From Mallotus nudiflorus (taxonomy: Eukaryota; Streptophyta; Magnoliopsida; Malpighiales; Euphorbiaceae): a stretch of 64,000 nucleotides of DNA. This document shows, in pieces, positions 25,118 to 39,532 of this stretch. A program made the translations under genes and the position numbers. A model generated the notes under the pieces. It did not search any database and had not been told where the DNA came from. It worked only from the letters and a program-made list of their open reading frames with translations. The stretch spans positions 310,001 to 374,000 of the forward strand of contig CANTUR010000651.1 in assembly GCA_947683625.1 (NCBI GenBank). Direction: 5' to 3'. Each line of letters opens with the position of its first letter. Position 1 is the stretch's first letter.

Positions 25118-27713
25118 TGTAATATTTCGAATTTTTAAATATTTTTATACTGCATTGAGATATGTAGTGTTAATAATTTTTATATATATATTTATGATAT
25201 TTTATGAGTTTGTTGTTTGTTTAAAACTAATTTTAATTATTTTATATTATTTTAAGTACTTTACATAAAATTTTCCTGAAAATTGTATTTTCGGAAAAAT
25301 TGATACGTAAATAATTTAATACTATTTATTTTGACTAGTTTTATGAATTTGCATGAACTCATATATAATTTTAAAGTGCTAAAATAAAATGTATATATGT
25401 TTATTTATTTAAATTAATTAAAGCTTAATTAATTTCCTTAATTTTATTATTTAATTTTTGTATTAATTAATTTTAAGTGTATAAATTATTAAAATATTTA
25501 TGTGGTGAGTATTATTTGTATGTGGGAATATATATATTACTATAATATAGTGTGAACATATATATATATACATATATACACAAATTTTAATCAAAAAAAC
25601 AAAAGTTGCCTTATTTATCATTTTGCCCCTCCTGCATCTTCTTCTTCCCAATGTCATTTCCACCATTTCCAGCCACTTTTAAGCTGGTTTTCTTGCTATT
25701 ACTATGCCCCTCAGCCTTCCTCCTCCACCTCCAGCCATTTTCACCACCTGAAACATTTTTTTCCGAAGAGTTTTGGCCGGATTTTCATTAAGGAGCTAAA
25801 AATCGACTTAGCTCCGACCAAGCACTTTCCGGCCACCAAATTTGATGCCGTCAGTCTCTATCTTCTCCTTGAGCTCTAGTGAGTATGATTCCAAGCTTTG
25901 TTTCACTTGATTTGGTCTAGAATTACTTAGGTTTCAATTTCTTCAAATCAGTCATTTTGGGTTTCGAATTTTTTTTAGCTTCAATTTGATTGATTCATGA
26001 AAAATTCCTTCACAAACTTTGTTTCTGGAAGCTTAATCTACATGCTGTAATTTGTTTAGAATTTTTGGAATTTATTTTAATTCTTGTGAATTTTTTATTA
26101 TTTTCTAATTTTCGAAAATTAATTAATTAAATTATGAAATTGTGTTTTATGGTGATTATAGGAGTTTAAATGAATTATAGAAATTTATTTGTAATTTTTG
26201 TGAATTTTTATGTATTTATTTGGAATTTATTAAGTTTATGTAATTTTGAAAAATAGGGTTAATTATGTGTTTAATTGAAATAAATTGGTAAATTGAGTAT
26301 ATTTATTGATTTTATTGAATTAAATGTTGAGAAATTAATTTTTGAGTAATTATATAATTTTTGGTGAATTTTTGAACATTTATAGTGAATATATATATAT
26401 AGGGGTATTTTGATAATTTTACACTAAATTGGCTAAAAATATAATTAAATTGGTTTTAATAATTATTTGAGCTATTAGTATTTTTAACTAATTAAAACTA
26501 TTTTTCGTAAATTATTTTTAAATTATATATAATATACTATTTTTCTAAATAAATGAGTTTTTATTGATTTTTAGTATGTTTTAGGGTTAATTACATAATT
26601 TGGATTTATAAAATGTATTTTTATTATATAAGGGTATTTTCGGTATTTTATAAATATTCTGTGAATTGTGAATCTCGGTCGGTGAATTGTAGTTTGGAGT
26701 CCGACCGAGGGATTGTGGTTGTAATCCTGTGTTTATTCTGAAGTGTATTTCTTTGCAGGACCGGCTCTACTCTTTGAGTAGAGAGATGTCTGTTTTACAT
26801 GGGAGATTCTGTCAGATTTTTGGTAGAATTCTCGTAAAACGTGATATCCGGTCAAATTCCTATTCTAATTTTATGTCTAAAATTCTAGATCGAGTCTTTA
26901 GAATTTCCGTTAAATTTATTCTGATTCATGTTGTCATTTATTTGTCTAGCTGCGCCGAGACTGAGGCCTAACGAATCAGGCCCGTCGAGTTTGTCTCGTG
27001 GAGCGCTAACATGTGAGTTATTATACTGTATATATATGCACTGCATATAAGATGCATTATTTAGAATTTTTCATTTTCATTGTATGTTTTAAAAATGATT
27101 TAAATTATAATATTTTTGGTATATCTAGGGTTGCATTTTTATATATATGCATATTAAATAATTATGCATGTTAGTTTGATATATGCACATTAAACAATTA
27201 GGTTTAGGTTTAATACATTTGAGTAATATACACATGTTTTAAAATGTACACTTAGACATAATTATTTTATTAAATGATTAGTATACTTTAGGTATAGTTT
27301 CAGTAGATTTTGGGTTTATTCTTAAATAATTGCATGTTAAATTATAAACCTACACTTAAATTATTTTTAAGTATATTTTTGGTATATTTTTTATTTATTT
27401 CCGAATAAATAAATATTTTATTATTAAATTAAACCTAGCACATTAGTGGTATATTTAGGGTTTATTTTTGATATATGCATGCTAGATAATTAGGTTTATT
27501 TTTAGTATATTTGTGAATATATGTTAAACATAAACACTTATTTAAATGAATATTTATACATAAATGTTTTATTAAATGATTTGTGTACTTAGGGTATATC
27601 TTTTGCATATTTAAGTATATTTTTAAGATAATGCATGTTATATTATTGTTACTCATTTAAATTATTTTTAACTATATTAATGATTTATCTTTAGTTTATT
27701 TCGTATTTTATTT

Positions 27714-27714
27714 G

Positions 27715-27780
<66 letters not shown>
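27714..27780. repeat. (AC)n(AT)n microsatellite in LTR 1
   Basis: About 13 AC units followed by about 20 AT units. Absent at this length from LTRs 3-5, so it expanded after insertion or in this subfamily. Confidence 0.95.
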
Positions 27781-27782
<2 letters not shown>

Positions 27783-28404
27783 TTGGTTTTACTATTATGA
27801 ATATTGTTCTACATTAATTATTTTCCGAATGAATGATTTATTATAAGTGAAGGATATCAATAGAACGTGCTACTTAGTGGGCAGTACTAGGACCGTGTAC
27901 GTACCGGTACGATAGATAAAGATTGAGTGAGAGTTAAAATTGGGTGATTATAATTGATTTAATTGATTTGACTAAGATTAATGGTACGTTAGATAATGTG
28001 ATTGCGGGGCCAATCACACTAACAGTCAGACTGCTGGAGCTCGGTTGACTTAGTGTCTCGGAGCCAGTCTACTGTCCATAAGTGAATTGAATGATCTATT
28101 GAGTTGATTGAGATGTGAGGTGATAGATAGTGTGATTGCTGGAGCTCGATTGACCAAGTGTCTTGGGGCCAAGCACACTGACAGCCAGACTGCTGGAGCT
28201 CGGTCAACTTAGTGTCTCGGGGCCAGTCTACTGTCCAAATTGGAATAAGTGTTCTATTTGGAATTAAGTGAGCCTGCATGGCTAGAGTGATGATGGGGTT
28301 GTTGAGGTTGTTATTATTAGGGTTTTATGGATCCTTCATGAATTTAATCAAATGTTTTCTACATGTAGTATATTTATAAAAGTAGAGTTTGGCATTCGTG
28401 TGAA

Positions 28405-28511
<107 letters not shown>

Positions 28512-28985
28512 AATGCCTTATTGTTATGGTTTAGTTTGCATATATATATCATATAATAATTCACTCAGTGAAGTCTGATCCCCCTCAATTATTTTTTTTC
28601 AGGAGATTCCATATCGTCAGACCTTAGTTGTAGAGTTCCTCGCCGGTGTTCTTCAATCCCGGCTATTTTATGCAAATATATATTCTGAACTTTGAATTGT
28701 ATTCTAGAAACTGCAGTAGTAGTGTTATAATTTTTGGAAGTGTATTATTTTGTTTGGATATTAAATACTTTAAGAATTTGTATTTGAACATTGTATGAAT
28801 ATGTATTCATTTATAAAAGGATTTGGAGTATTTATTTTATTTATTGATTCAGAAAAATTTTAATTCGGTCATACTTTTATTTAATTATTGCATGATTTTA
28901 TTTTCTTAGGCTTGCTACGGGTTCCGGATTCGAAAGAATTCCCGTTCCCTAGCGCCGGTCATGACTCCTAGTTTGGGTCGTGACA

Positions 28986-31546
28986 TCCATCTACTGGGTG
29001 ACTCCACTGAAGTTCCAAGCTCTGTGGAATAATAAGATGGACATTACCAGAATTCTGAACTTGTTGCCAACGGGAAACAACATTAAGAGATTTAAAAATA
29101 ACAGAGCAAGGTATGAAAGGTTTCCTTTCCTAGATTAAAGAATTACGCCTAGCCCATATGTGCCATAGAATAATAAATATAAGATTACAATCCTCTGTAA
29201 AATAACTATTAAACATAGTCGCTAACTAGTCTAAAAAATTTTCAGAATCATAACCACCCAATCCCCAAGGGGATGCCAACCAACATTGACTTACTTTAGG
29301 ACATTCCACAAAAATGTGATAACAGATTCCCTACTCCCATAACACACCTGACACATATTAATAACATCGACTTGCTTTTTAAGAAGATCATCAAGAGTGG
29401 GAAGAACATTGGAGCAAGCTCGCTAAACAAGAGACTTGTATTTAGGCAAAACTTTAAGAGACCATAATTTCTTCCATAATTTAGAACAAATACATAAAAT
29501 GATTAGAAAGTAAGGACCTATAAGCACTGTAAACCAAATAAGCGCCCTTCCTTTCCTTATACCATAACTAAATATTATAAACAACCTAATGGCTCAAAGG
29601 GATACTGAGAATTAAACCAGCATCCCTATCATTAAATAAATCCACCACCAAGTCCCTATCCCAAACAATGTGATTAATCTAAAAAAGAGAGCACATTTTG
29701 GCTTTCTTAACATCATCAGATACCTCCGAATAAACATAAGGATCTTCATTACCACTCAGCCATGGATCAATCCCAATAACAGTATCCATCCCATTACCCA
29801 CTCTCCTTCTCACTTCCTCATTGATAAGTGAGTGTGTAACCATTATACTTCGCCACACATAACTTGGGTTATGCCTAATAAAAGCCTCAAGAAAAGAGGT
29901 TTTGCTATAATAACAAGCTTGAAACGCATAAGCAGCAACTAGGGAATTCAAGTTAGTAAGTAACCTTCAACCTTGCTTTCTTATTAATGCAAGATTAAAC
30001 TCATGAACTCGTTGAAAACCCAAACCACCCACAAACTTATTACTACACATTATGCTCCATTCAAGCCAATGAATACCCTTCTTGTTGCTTTTATATTTTT
30101 CCTACCAAAATAAGTTCATCATCCACTCCAATTTAGCATAAAGATCCAAGGGGATTAAGAAAACACTTATAACATAATTTGGAAGAGCTTAGGTGATAGT
30201 TTTTAAAAGAAGCTCTTTACCTGCTTTAGATAAGAATTTATTTCTCTAACTCTGTAATCTTTGCTAGACCTAATTCTTCACAAAAGCAAAAATCTCCCTC
30301 TTGTTCTTGCCATTAAGAGAAGGGAGCCCAAGATAGTTGCTATAATTAACCACTCCTTTTACACCAAGAAAATCATAGGTATAAACCCTTGTTGCTTTAG
30401 GCGTATTAGAGCTAAAACTAATAGAAGATTTTTGAAAATTTATAACCTGCCTATAAGCATCTTCGTACACTTTCAAACACTCCTTAATGGTACTAACATT
30501 TTCCTTTGATGCATAAAAGATAAAGAAGCTATCATATGCAAAGAACTTATGAGAAACCACTAGAGCTCCCCTAACAACTCGATAACCATGCAAAAAACCT
30601 TAATGCACTCTATTAAAGATCAACGTTGAAAGACCTTCTACACAGATAATAAACAAGTATGGTGAGAGGGGGTTGCCTTAACTCAAACCCCTCGAGGGAA
30701 CAATAGGACCTATAGAGTGATCTCCACAAACCACTTTATACCTCATTGTAGAAACACAAAATATAATAAGGTTGATCCATCTACTCGAAAAACCCATTTT
30801 CTAAAGCATCTCCTTTAAAAAGCTCCACTCCATCCTATCATATGCCTTACTCATGTCCACCTTAAGAGCAACATACCCATATTACCTTGAGATTTTCATT
30901 TAAGGTAGTGAGAAATTTCAAAGGCAACCAACACGTTATCAGTAATTAAACGCTCTTTCACAAAAACACTATGGGACTCCAAAATTAAATCAGGTAGAAT
31001 CAAACTCATCCAATTAGCAAGAACCTTCGCAATTATCTTATATAAGACTTTGCATAAAGAAATTAGCCTCATATCTGTAATTGATTCAGGGCAATATTTT
31101 TTTAGCAATAACAAAATAAAAATATCATTAAGGCCAGAAGGGAAAGAATAAGAATTAAGAAAAAGACATACATGAACTCACAATATTTTGACCCATAATC
31201 TACCAAAACTTTAATAAAAAATTGGATTCATCTCATCGGACCCTGGGGCTTTTTCCGAATGCGTGGAAAATATGACATCCTTGATCTTATCTGCTGTAAA
31301 ATCCCCAAGCAAAATCGTTGAATGATCAATGTTAATTCGGGCTATCATTAACTCAATGACTTAATGACTATCATGCCGAGAAGAAGTAAATAACTTGAAA
31401 AAAAAATCAGTAATAACTTGCTCAAGCCCATCATGCCAACCTTTCCAAATCCTTAAGCTATCACGAAGCTGAGAGAAAACATTCCTTTTCCTCCTAATTG
31501 AAGTATAAGTATGAAAGTATCTAGAATTGGAATCCCTATAGTGAAG
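28986..31546 (-). pseudogene. LINE ORF2 reverse transcriptase and following region
   Basis: The minus strand at 31114-30896 gives KKYCPESITDMRLISLCKVL, YKIIAKVLANWM and SVFVKERLITDNVLVAFE, the plant L1 RT core. Near 30545-30525 the catalytic FADD box reads FAYD, losing one catalytic aspartate. 29951-29679 (FLEAFIRHNPSYVWRSI, RRRVGNGMDTVIGIDPWL) is the region after RT, and a degraded zinc-binding zone lies near 29150-29400. Both stops and the active-site change show it is inactive. Confidence 0.9.
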
Positions 31547-31980
31547 TGTAATAATCTTAATTTTTTTTAAATTATTTTATTAAATAATGGAATATGTAGT
31601 ATTAGTAAATTTAAAAATTGTATGTAAATATCCTATTATCTAGTGATAAATATTTATTATTTCATGTGTAATCAAAATTTTCTACGTAAATAATTATTTT
31701 AAAACCTATTATTTAAAGAATTTATTTACATTATATTATTTACTTGGACAATTATTTTAATAATCCTATTTAAGTACTAATGTTATCTTATTGATTGACT
31801 TTAATTAGAGTATTATTTTGTTATTTAATTGATATTGTTTATTTTTATCATTATTATTATTTTTTTTGCTAAACTACATTATTTGTATTGTTATTTTATG
31901 TGCTATTATGTATATATACACACATATGATTAGGGTTATTATTTTATGTATGTGCACTATATATTATTGTGTGTTATATA

Positions 31981-32017
<37 letters not shown>

Positions 32018-34975
32018 GTATATATAGTGTGTGTGGTGTAGATTTAAACTATATATTATTATATTATTAAATAAAGTTTTAAGCAATTATATACTATAGT
32101 ATTATGAACATATTATATACATACATAAAAAACAACACACACACATATATATTTTTCTCTTCCTCGAAACCAACCCGAACCACCTAGCCCACAACCTATC
32201 ACTACCGTTTTGAGCTCGTCGGAGTGCCTCACCGGCATCCAGCTGTATCTCTGCCTCTTGCCAGCTGCTCTGTTGCTCTCCTCCTTCTCTATCGGCACCG
32301 GTAACAACTCGTGTAGCAGGAGAAGTCGAGAGTTGATATTCTGGCGTTCTTCCTTCGTCCGGCCACCAAATCGGGCATTTTCGATGGCGTTGAACTCAGG
32401 GAGCTTCGAGGAAGAAGATTCAGAGCTCCTTTTGGCCGGAAAACACATTTTGGTGAGGTTTCCAGCTCGTTTTCAAATTCGGCTATTTTTGGTTTTTCAA
32501 TTTTTTTTTGATTATTTTGGTTGATTCATGAAAAACTCCTTCATAAATGTTGATCCTACTCACTTAAGCTACTCCCATGAATTTTGTGGAATTTTTGGAA
32601 TTTATTTTGATTTTTGTGAATTTTTTATTATTTTCTAATTTTCGTAAATTAATTTATTTAATTATAGGATTGGTTGATTTGGTGTTATTATGAGTTGATA
32701 TTAATTTTAGTAATTAATTTATAATTTTTGTGTAATTTTTATAATTATTTTTAGTTTATGTGATTTTTGGAAATTTAGGCTAAATATGTATTTTGTTAAA
32801 AATAATTGGTTAATCAAGTATATTTGTTGATTTTATTGAATAATATGTTGAGAAAATAATTTTTGAGTATTTATATTATTTTTATTGAATTTTTGAGTAT
32901 TTTTAGTATATTATGTGAATTTTTATATATTAGGGGTATTTTGATAATTTGGTAGTCATTTTAGTTAAATATTAAGTTAAATTAGTCTTAATAATTATTT
33001 GAAGTATAAAAATGATTTTTTTATAAATTATTTACTAATTTTTAACTAATTAATACTATTTTTCAAAAATTATTTCAAATTATATATAATATATTATTTT
33101 TTTTGTAAATAAATGGGTTTTTTAGTAACTTTTAGTATGTTTATGGATTAATTGAGTTATTTGAATTTATAAAATGAATTTTTATTAATATTGGTGTATT
33201 TTTCGAGAAATATCGATTTTTACTTATATTATATTATTATTAGGGTTTTTTTTTAGTAATTACGGATAAAATAATTATGTTTTGTGTTTTTAATGTTTAA
33301 ATTGCCATATTTTGATACGTAAAGGGTATTTTTGGTATTTTTTGAATTTATGTATGTTTTATTGTATCTTGTGGTAAATTGTGGACCTCGGTCGAGGAAA
33401 ATTATAGTTTGTGATCCCGATTGAGGAATTGGGAGAATTTTGTATTCAAAGAGTGTTTTTTGTGCAGAATCAACCCTACTTTTGTAAGGAGATGTCCGTT
33501 TTACAGAGGAGACTTTATCAAAATTTCGGTAGGTTTATCATAAAATGTGAAAACCGGTCTGAGTCTAATTCTGAATTCTTGATTGAATATGTCTATAGTA
33601 ATCCTAGAAGTATAGAGTTAAAAGTTTATTCTGACAGTTATTATTATTTTATTTTTCCTAGCTACGCTAAGATCGAGACCTAACGAACCATGCCCGCAGA
33701 ATCTATCCCAAGAAGCGCACACCAGTGCGTTATTATACTGTATATATATGTATTACATGTAGGATGCATCACTTAGGGTTTTTCATTTTCATTATATATT
33801 TTAAAAAAAAGTGATTTAAATTATAATATTTTTTTGGTATATCTAGGGTTTTTATATATATTTTTTATATATATACATGTTAAATAATTATGCTTGTTAT
33901 TTTGATATATGCATGTTAAATAATTAGGTTTATGTTTAGTACATTTTAGTATATATACATGTTTTAAATGTATATTTATTCATAATTATTTTGTTGAATG
34001 ACTAGTATACTTTAGGTATATTTTCAGTATATTTTAGGTATATTCCTAAATAAATGCATGTCATATTATTGATTTATACTTAAATTGTTTTTAAGTATAT
34101 TTTTGGTATATTCCTTAATAAATACATGTTTTAGTACATATTCATGTTTTTAATGAATAATTATGCTTAATTGTTTTGTTAAATGATTTGTGCACTTAGG
34201 GTATATCTTTAGTATATTTAGGAATATATTTTTTTTAAGCAGATGCACGTTATATTATTGAAATACACTTAAATTGTTTTAAATTATATCAATGATTTAT
34301 CTTTAGTATATTTCATATTTTATTTGACATATATATACCCGAAATATACTTGGTTTATTTTAGGTATATTTCTGATAAATATATGGTTTATTTTACTATT
34401 ATGAATCATTTAATGTAAATGAAGGATATCAATAGAACGTGCTACCTAGTGGGCAGCACTAGAACCGTGTACATACCGATGTGATAGATCAGGGTTAAGT
34501 GAGAATCAATTATGGTGATTATAATTGATTTTATTAAGATTGAAGGTGTGATTGATAGTGTGATTGCGGGGCCAATCACACTGATAATCAGACTGCTGGA
34601 GCTCTGTTGACTTAGTATCTCGGGGCCAGTCTACTATCCATAATGGAATAAATGATATATTGATTTGATTGAGATGTGAGGTGCTAGATAGTGTGATTGC
34701 TGGAGCTCGGTTGACCAAGTGTCTCGGGGCCAATCACACTGATAGTCAGATTGCGGAAGCTCGGTTGACTTAGTGTGTCGGGGCCAGTCTACTGTCCAAA
34801 TTGGAATAAGTGTTCTATTTGGAATTAAGTGAGTTTGTATGGCTAGAGTGATGATATGGTTGATTGAGGTTGCGATTATTAGGGTTCTAATTGATCCTTC
34901 ATGAATTAAAATAAATATTTTTTGCATCTAGTGTATTTATAAAAGCAGAGTTGGCATATGTGTGAAATGCTTGAA

Positions 34976-35035
<60 letters not shown>

Positions 35036-35508
35036 TGCATGATTGGACATGATTTAGATTGCATGTATATATAGTATAATAATTCACTTAGTGAGGTCTG
35101 ACCCCCCTCAATTATTATTTTTTTTTAGGAGATCCTATATCGTCAGACCTTAGTAGTAGAGTTCATCGCCGGTTTTCTTCCGTCTCGGCTATTTTATGTA
35201 AATGTATATTCTGAACTCTGATTTGTATTCTAGAAACTGCAGTAGTAGTGTTATTGTATCAGAAGAGTATTATTTTTTTTTATATTAAATACTTTGAAAA
35301 TTGTATTTGAACACTGTATGAATATGTATTCATTTATGAAAGGATTTGAAGTATTTATTTTATATATTGATTCGAAAAATTTTAATTCTATCATACTTTT
35401 TATTTATTTATTGCATGATTTTATTTTTTAAGGCTTGCTACGGGTTCCGGATTCGAAAGAATTCCCTTTCCCTAGCGCCGGTCATGACTCTTAGTTTGGG
35501 TTGTGACA
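31547..35508 (+). repeat. Solo LTR 2 of the long-LTR gypsy family (3962 bp)
   Basis: Flanked by perfect 5-bp duplications TGAAG (31542-31546 and 35509-35513). Starts TGTAATAATC and ends TTGTGACA. Like LTR 1 it has four hairpin modules (34558-34794) and a long (AT)n array (about 34981-35032), so LTRs 1 and 2 form one subfamily. Its first third differs most from the other copies. It splits the LINE between endonuclease and RT. Confidence 0.95.
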
Positions 35509-36322
35509 TGAAGCCAAAATTGCTTCAATCCCTTTCTCAATAAGTTCTCTTGTTGATGGAGAATATTTAGATAACTCGCTTTAACCTCTGAAGGGCGTTT
35601 AACACTATCATGATTATCTAATAACATAAACTCCTGCATTTCCTTCCTACACTTCGACAGTCTATCCTTAAACGATTAAGTAAGATGTTTTCCCCAATCC
35701 AGTAAATCCTCACCATATTTTTGAATTCGCACTTGAATAGCACTGCCCAAAAAACTATTCCAACTACCCTCCACCATTAAGCCCACATCATCCTCATGAA
35801 GCCATACGTTCTCAAACCTAAAACATTGTTCTTTTATAAGTTAAAATGTACACACCAATTAAAGCAAGATCAGAGAATGGTTCGATGAGGTAGCAAGAAG
35901 GTTGAAACAACGTTCATTGGGAAACTTAGCACACCAAGAATTATTTGTAAATCCTAAATCAAGCTTCTTCTTTATCCGCCTGCTAAGATCTGAACCTAGC
36001 CACCAAGTAAATCCATGGCTAACAAAATTAACTTCATGCAAATCATAAGAATTCAAAGCTTCACTAAACCCATCTATAAGCCAACGGGGATGAAATGAAC
36101 CCCCTTTCTTGTCATCTCACGATAAAATATCATTAATATCACCCAAAATGACCCAATCTAAATCATGCTGACTGTGAAGATTTCTTAATAAATTCCATGA
36201 TTCTCTCCTCTTGTGGCTCTTCAAAAAATCATAGAATCTGGTTGCTCACCAAGAACCCAACACCCCACCATTACACAACACATCAATGTGATTACGGCTT
36301 GATCCTAAATCTTGGACATAAC
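35509..36322 (-). pseudogene. LINE ORF2 endonuclease, C-terminal part
   Basis: A minus-strand stretch near 36056-35859 reads NSYDLHEVNFVSHGFTWW and FTNNSWCAKFPNERCFNLLA, then SSNHSLILL, the end of the LINE endonuclease (the catalytic SDH site appears as SNH). The upstream part near 36150 carries the ILGDIND-like block (WVILGDINDILS). The nick-making domain is broken by stops. Confidence 0.85.
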
Positions 36323-39300
36323 TGTAATATCCCGTGTTTTTACAATATTTTTACACTGTACCGGGATATACAGTGTTAATAATTTTTGTATATTATATGA
36401 TATTTTTATGAGTTGTTATGTATTTAAAACCTATTTTAATTACTGTGTCTTATTTACAGTGCTTTACGTAAAATTTTCTCGGGACTTGCATTTTCGGGGA
36501 AATTTTCATGTAAATAATTTATTATTAATTATTTTATATATATTTTCGGACTTGCATGAACTCATACGTATTTTTAAAATACTAAATAAAGCCTATGTGT
36601 GTAAATATTTATTTAATTAGGGTTTAATATATATTACCCTAATATTTTATTATTTATTTATTAATTTTTTGTTATTTAATTATTTTATTTATTATTAAAT
36701 TATTAAAATTATTTTATTATTATTTTATTATTTTATTTATTTTTATTTTTTTCTTTTTTCTTTTTCTTTTCTTTTTCTTTCTTTTTCTTTTCTTTTTTTT
36801 TCTTTTTTTTTTTTCTTCTTCTTCCTTCTTCCCCGTGCGCCCGACCACCCCTCACCACCGTCTGTCACGCCGATCACCTACCGTCGGTGTTCCTCCCGGC
36901 TTGCCACCGTCGTTCCCAGCCGTCCCCCGCCGCCAGCAGCTTCCTTCCCCGGCGTCGGCGAGCTATTTTTGCCATTGTTGGCCGAAATCTTCTCCTCGCC
37001 GTTTCTTCCTCTTCCGGCCACCGTTTTTGACACCGCCGGTCTCTTTCTTCTCCTTGAGCTCCGGTGAGTGTGATTCTAGCTTTGGTTTAAGCTTAAATGG
37101 TCTAGAATTGCTTAGGTTTCGAATTTTCAATTTTGGTCACATTAGGGTTTTTGATTTTTTTGAGCTTCGAATTGATTGATTCATGAAAACTCCCTTCACA
37201 AATGTTGATCCTAGTAGCTTAATATACATGTATGAATTTTTGTGGAATTTTTGGAGATTTTTTTGGATTTTGGGTATTTTTGAATATTTTAATATTATTT
37301 TCTAATTTTTGGAAATTAATTATTTAAATTATGAAATTATGTTTTATGGTTAAATTAGGTGTTGAAATGAATTATAGGAATTTATTTGGAATTTTTATGA
37401 ATTTCTAAGTATTTATTTTGAATTATTGAAGTTTATGGAATTTTGGAAAATTAGGGTTAATTGTGTTTTAAATTGAAATTAATTGGTTAATTGAGTTTAA
37501 TTATTGATATTATTAATAAATATGTTGAGAAAATTAATTTTGGATAATTATACTATTTTTGGTGAATTTTTGAATGAATTTTAGTATATTTATATATATA
37601 AGGGCATTTTGGTAATTTTACACAAAATTGGCTAAAAATGTAATTTAATTGGTTTTAATAGTTATTTAAGGTATAAAAATGATTTCTACAGATTATTTGG
37701 TATTTTTAACTAATTAAAACTATTTTTCGTAAATTATTTTCAATTATATATATAATATACGGTTTTTCTAATAAAATGAGTTTTTATCGGTTTTTACAGT
37801 GTTTTAAGGTTAATTATGTAATTTCTACGTATAAAATGAATTTCTATGTTATAAGGATATTTTTGGTATTTCCTGAATTATTCTGTGTTTGTGGACCCCG
37901 ATCGGTAGACTGTAGTTTAGAGTCCAACCGAGGGGTTGTGGTTAAGTGTTGAGCTTGTTTTTCAAAGTGTGTTTCTTTGCAAGGTCGGCTCTACTCTTTT
38001 GAGTGGAGAGATGTCCGTTTTACAGGGGAGGTTCTGCCGAATTTTTGGTAGAATTCTCATAAAACGTGATATCCGGTCGAACCCTAATTTCTAATTCTGT
38101 GTTTAATACTCTAGATCGAATTCTAGGATTTTTGTTAGGATTATTCTAATGTCTGTCGCTATTTGTTTGTTTAGTTGCGCCGAGACGGAGGGCTAGTGGA
38201 CCAGGCCCGTCGGACCCGTCTCGTGGAGCGCACTAGGTGAGTTACTATACTATATATATATGCTTAGGATGCATGATTTAGAAATATATGTTTTATTTTG
38301 ATTAAAATGCATAAATAATGTGATTTGTATTTAAGTATATTTTTGGTTTATTTTTGGTATATATTAAATTATATGCATGTTTTGTAAATAAAATATATTT
38401 AAAATATTTTTAAATATATTTCTAGCTTAAGTTATAATTTGATTGAATTCATTTGACATATATATACTCGAAATATACCTGGTTTACTTTTGGTATATTT
38501 CCGGTATATATATGGTTTATATTGTTATTTCAATTAACTTCATGCATCATTTATTTTTGTGAATGAATGTTTTATATTTATTGATGAAGGATATCGATAG
38601 AACGTGCTACCTAATGGGCAGCACTAGGATCGAGTACGTACCGGTACGCCTATAGTATTTAGGCTATATTACTAACCATTTGTGGATATTGATTGATTAT
38701 GATTATTGATGTGTGTGAGATGTGATTTGGGTGTGATTGCTGGAGCTCGGTTGACCAAGTGTCTCGGGGCCAATCACACTGGCAGTCAGACTGCTGGAGC
38801 TCGGTTGACTTAGTGTCTCAGGACCAGTCTACTGTCTAAATGGATTAAGTGGATATATTTTGGATTCAGTGTGTGGCTAGAGTGTTGTCTAACACTATTT
38901 CCGAGGTTGCAATATCTTAGGGTTCTATGTAATCCTTCATAAACTGTGATTTTTAATAAAATATATAAAAATGATTTTACTGCATCTGTGTGAATTTGCC
39001 TGTATATATATACATATTAGATATGTATTATTGACTGTATGCATTTTCATTTAGTATGCATGTATATATATTATAGTAATTCACTCAGTGAGGTCTGACT
39101 CCCCTCCGTTGACTATTTTTCAGGAGAGTCGACATCTTCAGACCTCAGTAGCAGGCCTATACGCCGGATTTCTTCCGCCCCGACTTCTTTGTGTAAATTA
39201 TTTACTTGAGTCTTATTTTTATAATCTAGACACTGCAGTAGTTGTGAATTAAAGTGTGGGATTTCATGTATTTTATTTAAAGAGATGTATTATATTGAAA

Positions 39301-39532
39301 CTGGATTTGTACTGAAAGATTTTATATATCTATGAGATGAGATTTAACTTAAATCCAGTTGGTGTATATACTATTATGATATTTATGATTTTTATTTCCG
39401 CTGCATTATATAATATAATTTATTATTATTACTATGCATGTTTATTTTATTTTTAGGCTTGCTACGGGTTCTGGATTCGAAAGAATTCCCGTTCCCTAGC
39501 GCCGGTCATGGCCCCTGTTTTGCATCGTGACA
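36323..39532 (+). repeat. Solo LTR 3 of the long-LTR gypsy family (3210 bp)
   Basis: Flanked by perfect ATAAC duplications (36318-36322 and 39533-39537). Starts TGTAATATCCCG and ends CGTGACA. A T/C-rich stretch (36735-36830) precedes a GC-rich block (36831-37063) that ends at a donor-like CCG|GTGAGTGTG. The hairpin zone with two modules is at 38610-38834. A 114-codon ORF in the GC-rich block has no protein resemblance that I recognise. Confidence 0.96.
38610..38834 (+). other. Hairpin zone of LTR 3 (representative copy)
   Basis: Four inverted repeats in a row: CCTAATG..CACTAGG around a 5-nt loop (38610-38628, one mismatch); the perfect 12-bp palindrome CGTACCGGTACG (38637-38648); GTGTGATTG..CAATCACAC (38731-38779); and CAGTCAGACTG..CAGTCTACTG (38783-38834, one bulge). 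The last two have different stems but 31-nt loops alike at most positions (CTGGAGCTCGGTTGAC start, GTGTCTC near the end). The same layout recurs in LTRs 4 and 5 and is expanded in LTRs 1 and 2. Confidence 0.85.

Noticed and set aside
28019..28279. ORFs with repeated WPRDTKSTELQQS peptides in LTRs 1 and 2
   Set aside because: The peptide repeat is the reverse translation of the hairpin-loop repeats; the frame is absent or broken in LTRs 3-5, so the DNA/RNA structure is the better explanation.
32113..32524. Overlapping sense and antisense ORFs in LTR 2
   Set aside because: They lie in the GC-rich leader part of the LTR, show no known domain, and are not conserved in the other LTR copies.
36835..37179. 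114-codon Pro-rich ORF in LTR 3, with relatives at 40935-41129 and 60211-60477
   Set aside because: The frame is not kept between LTR copies apart from the short shared stretch before the donor-like site. It looks like GC-rich leader rather than a protein.
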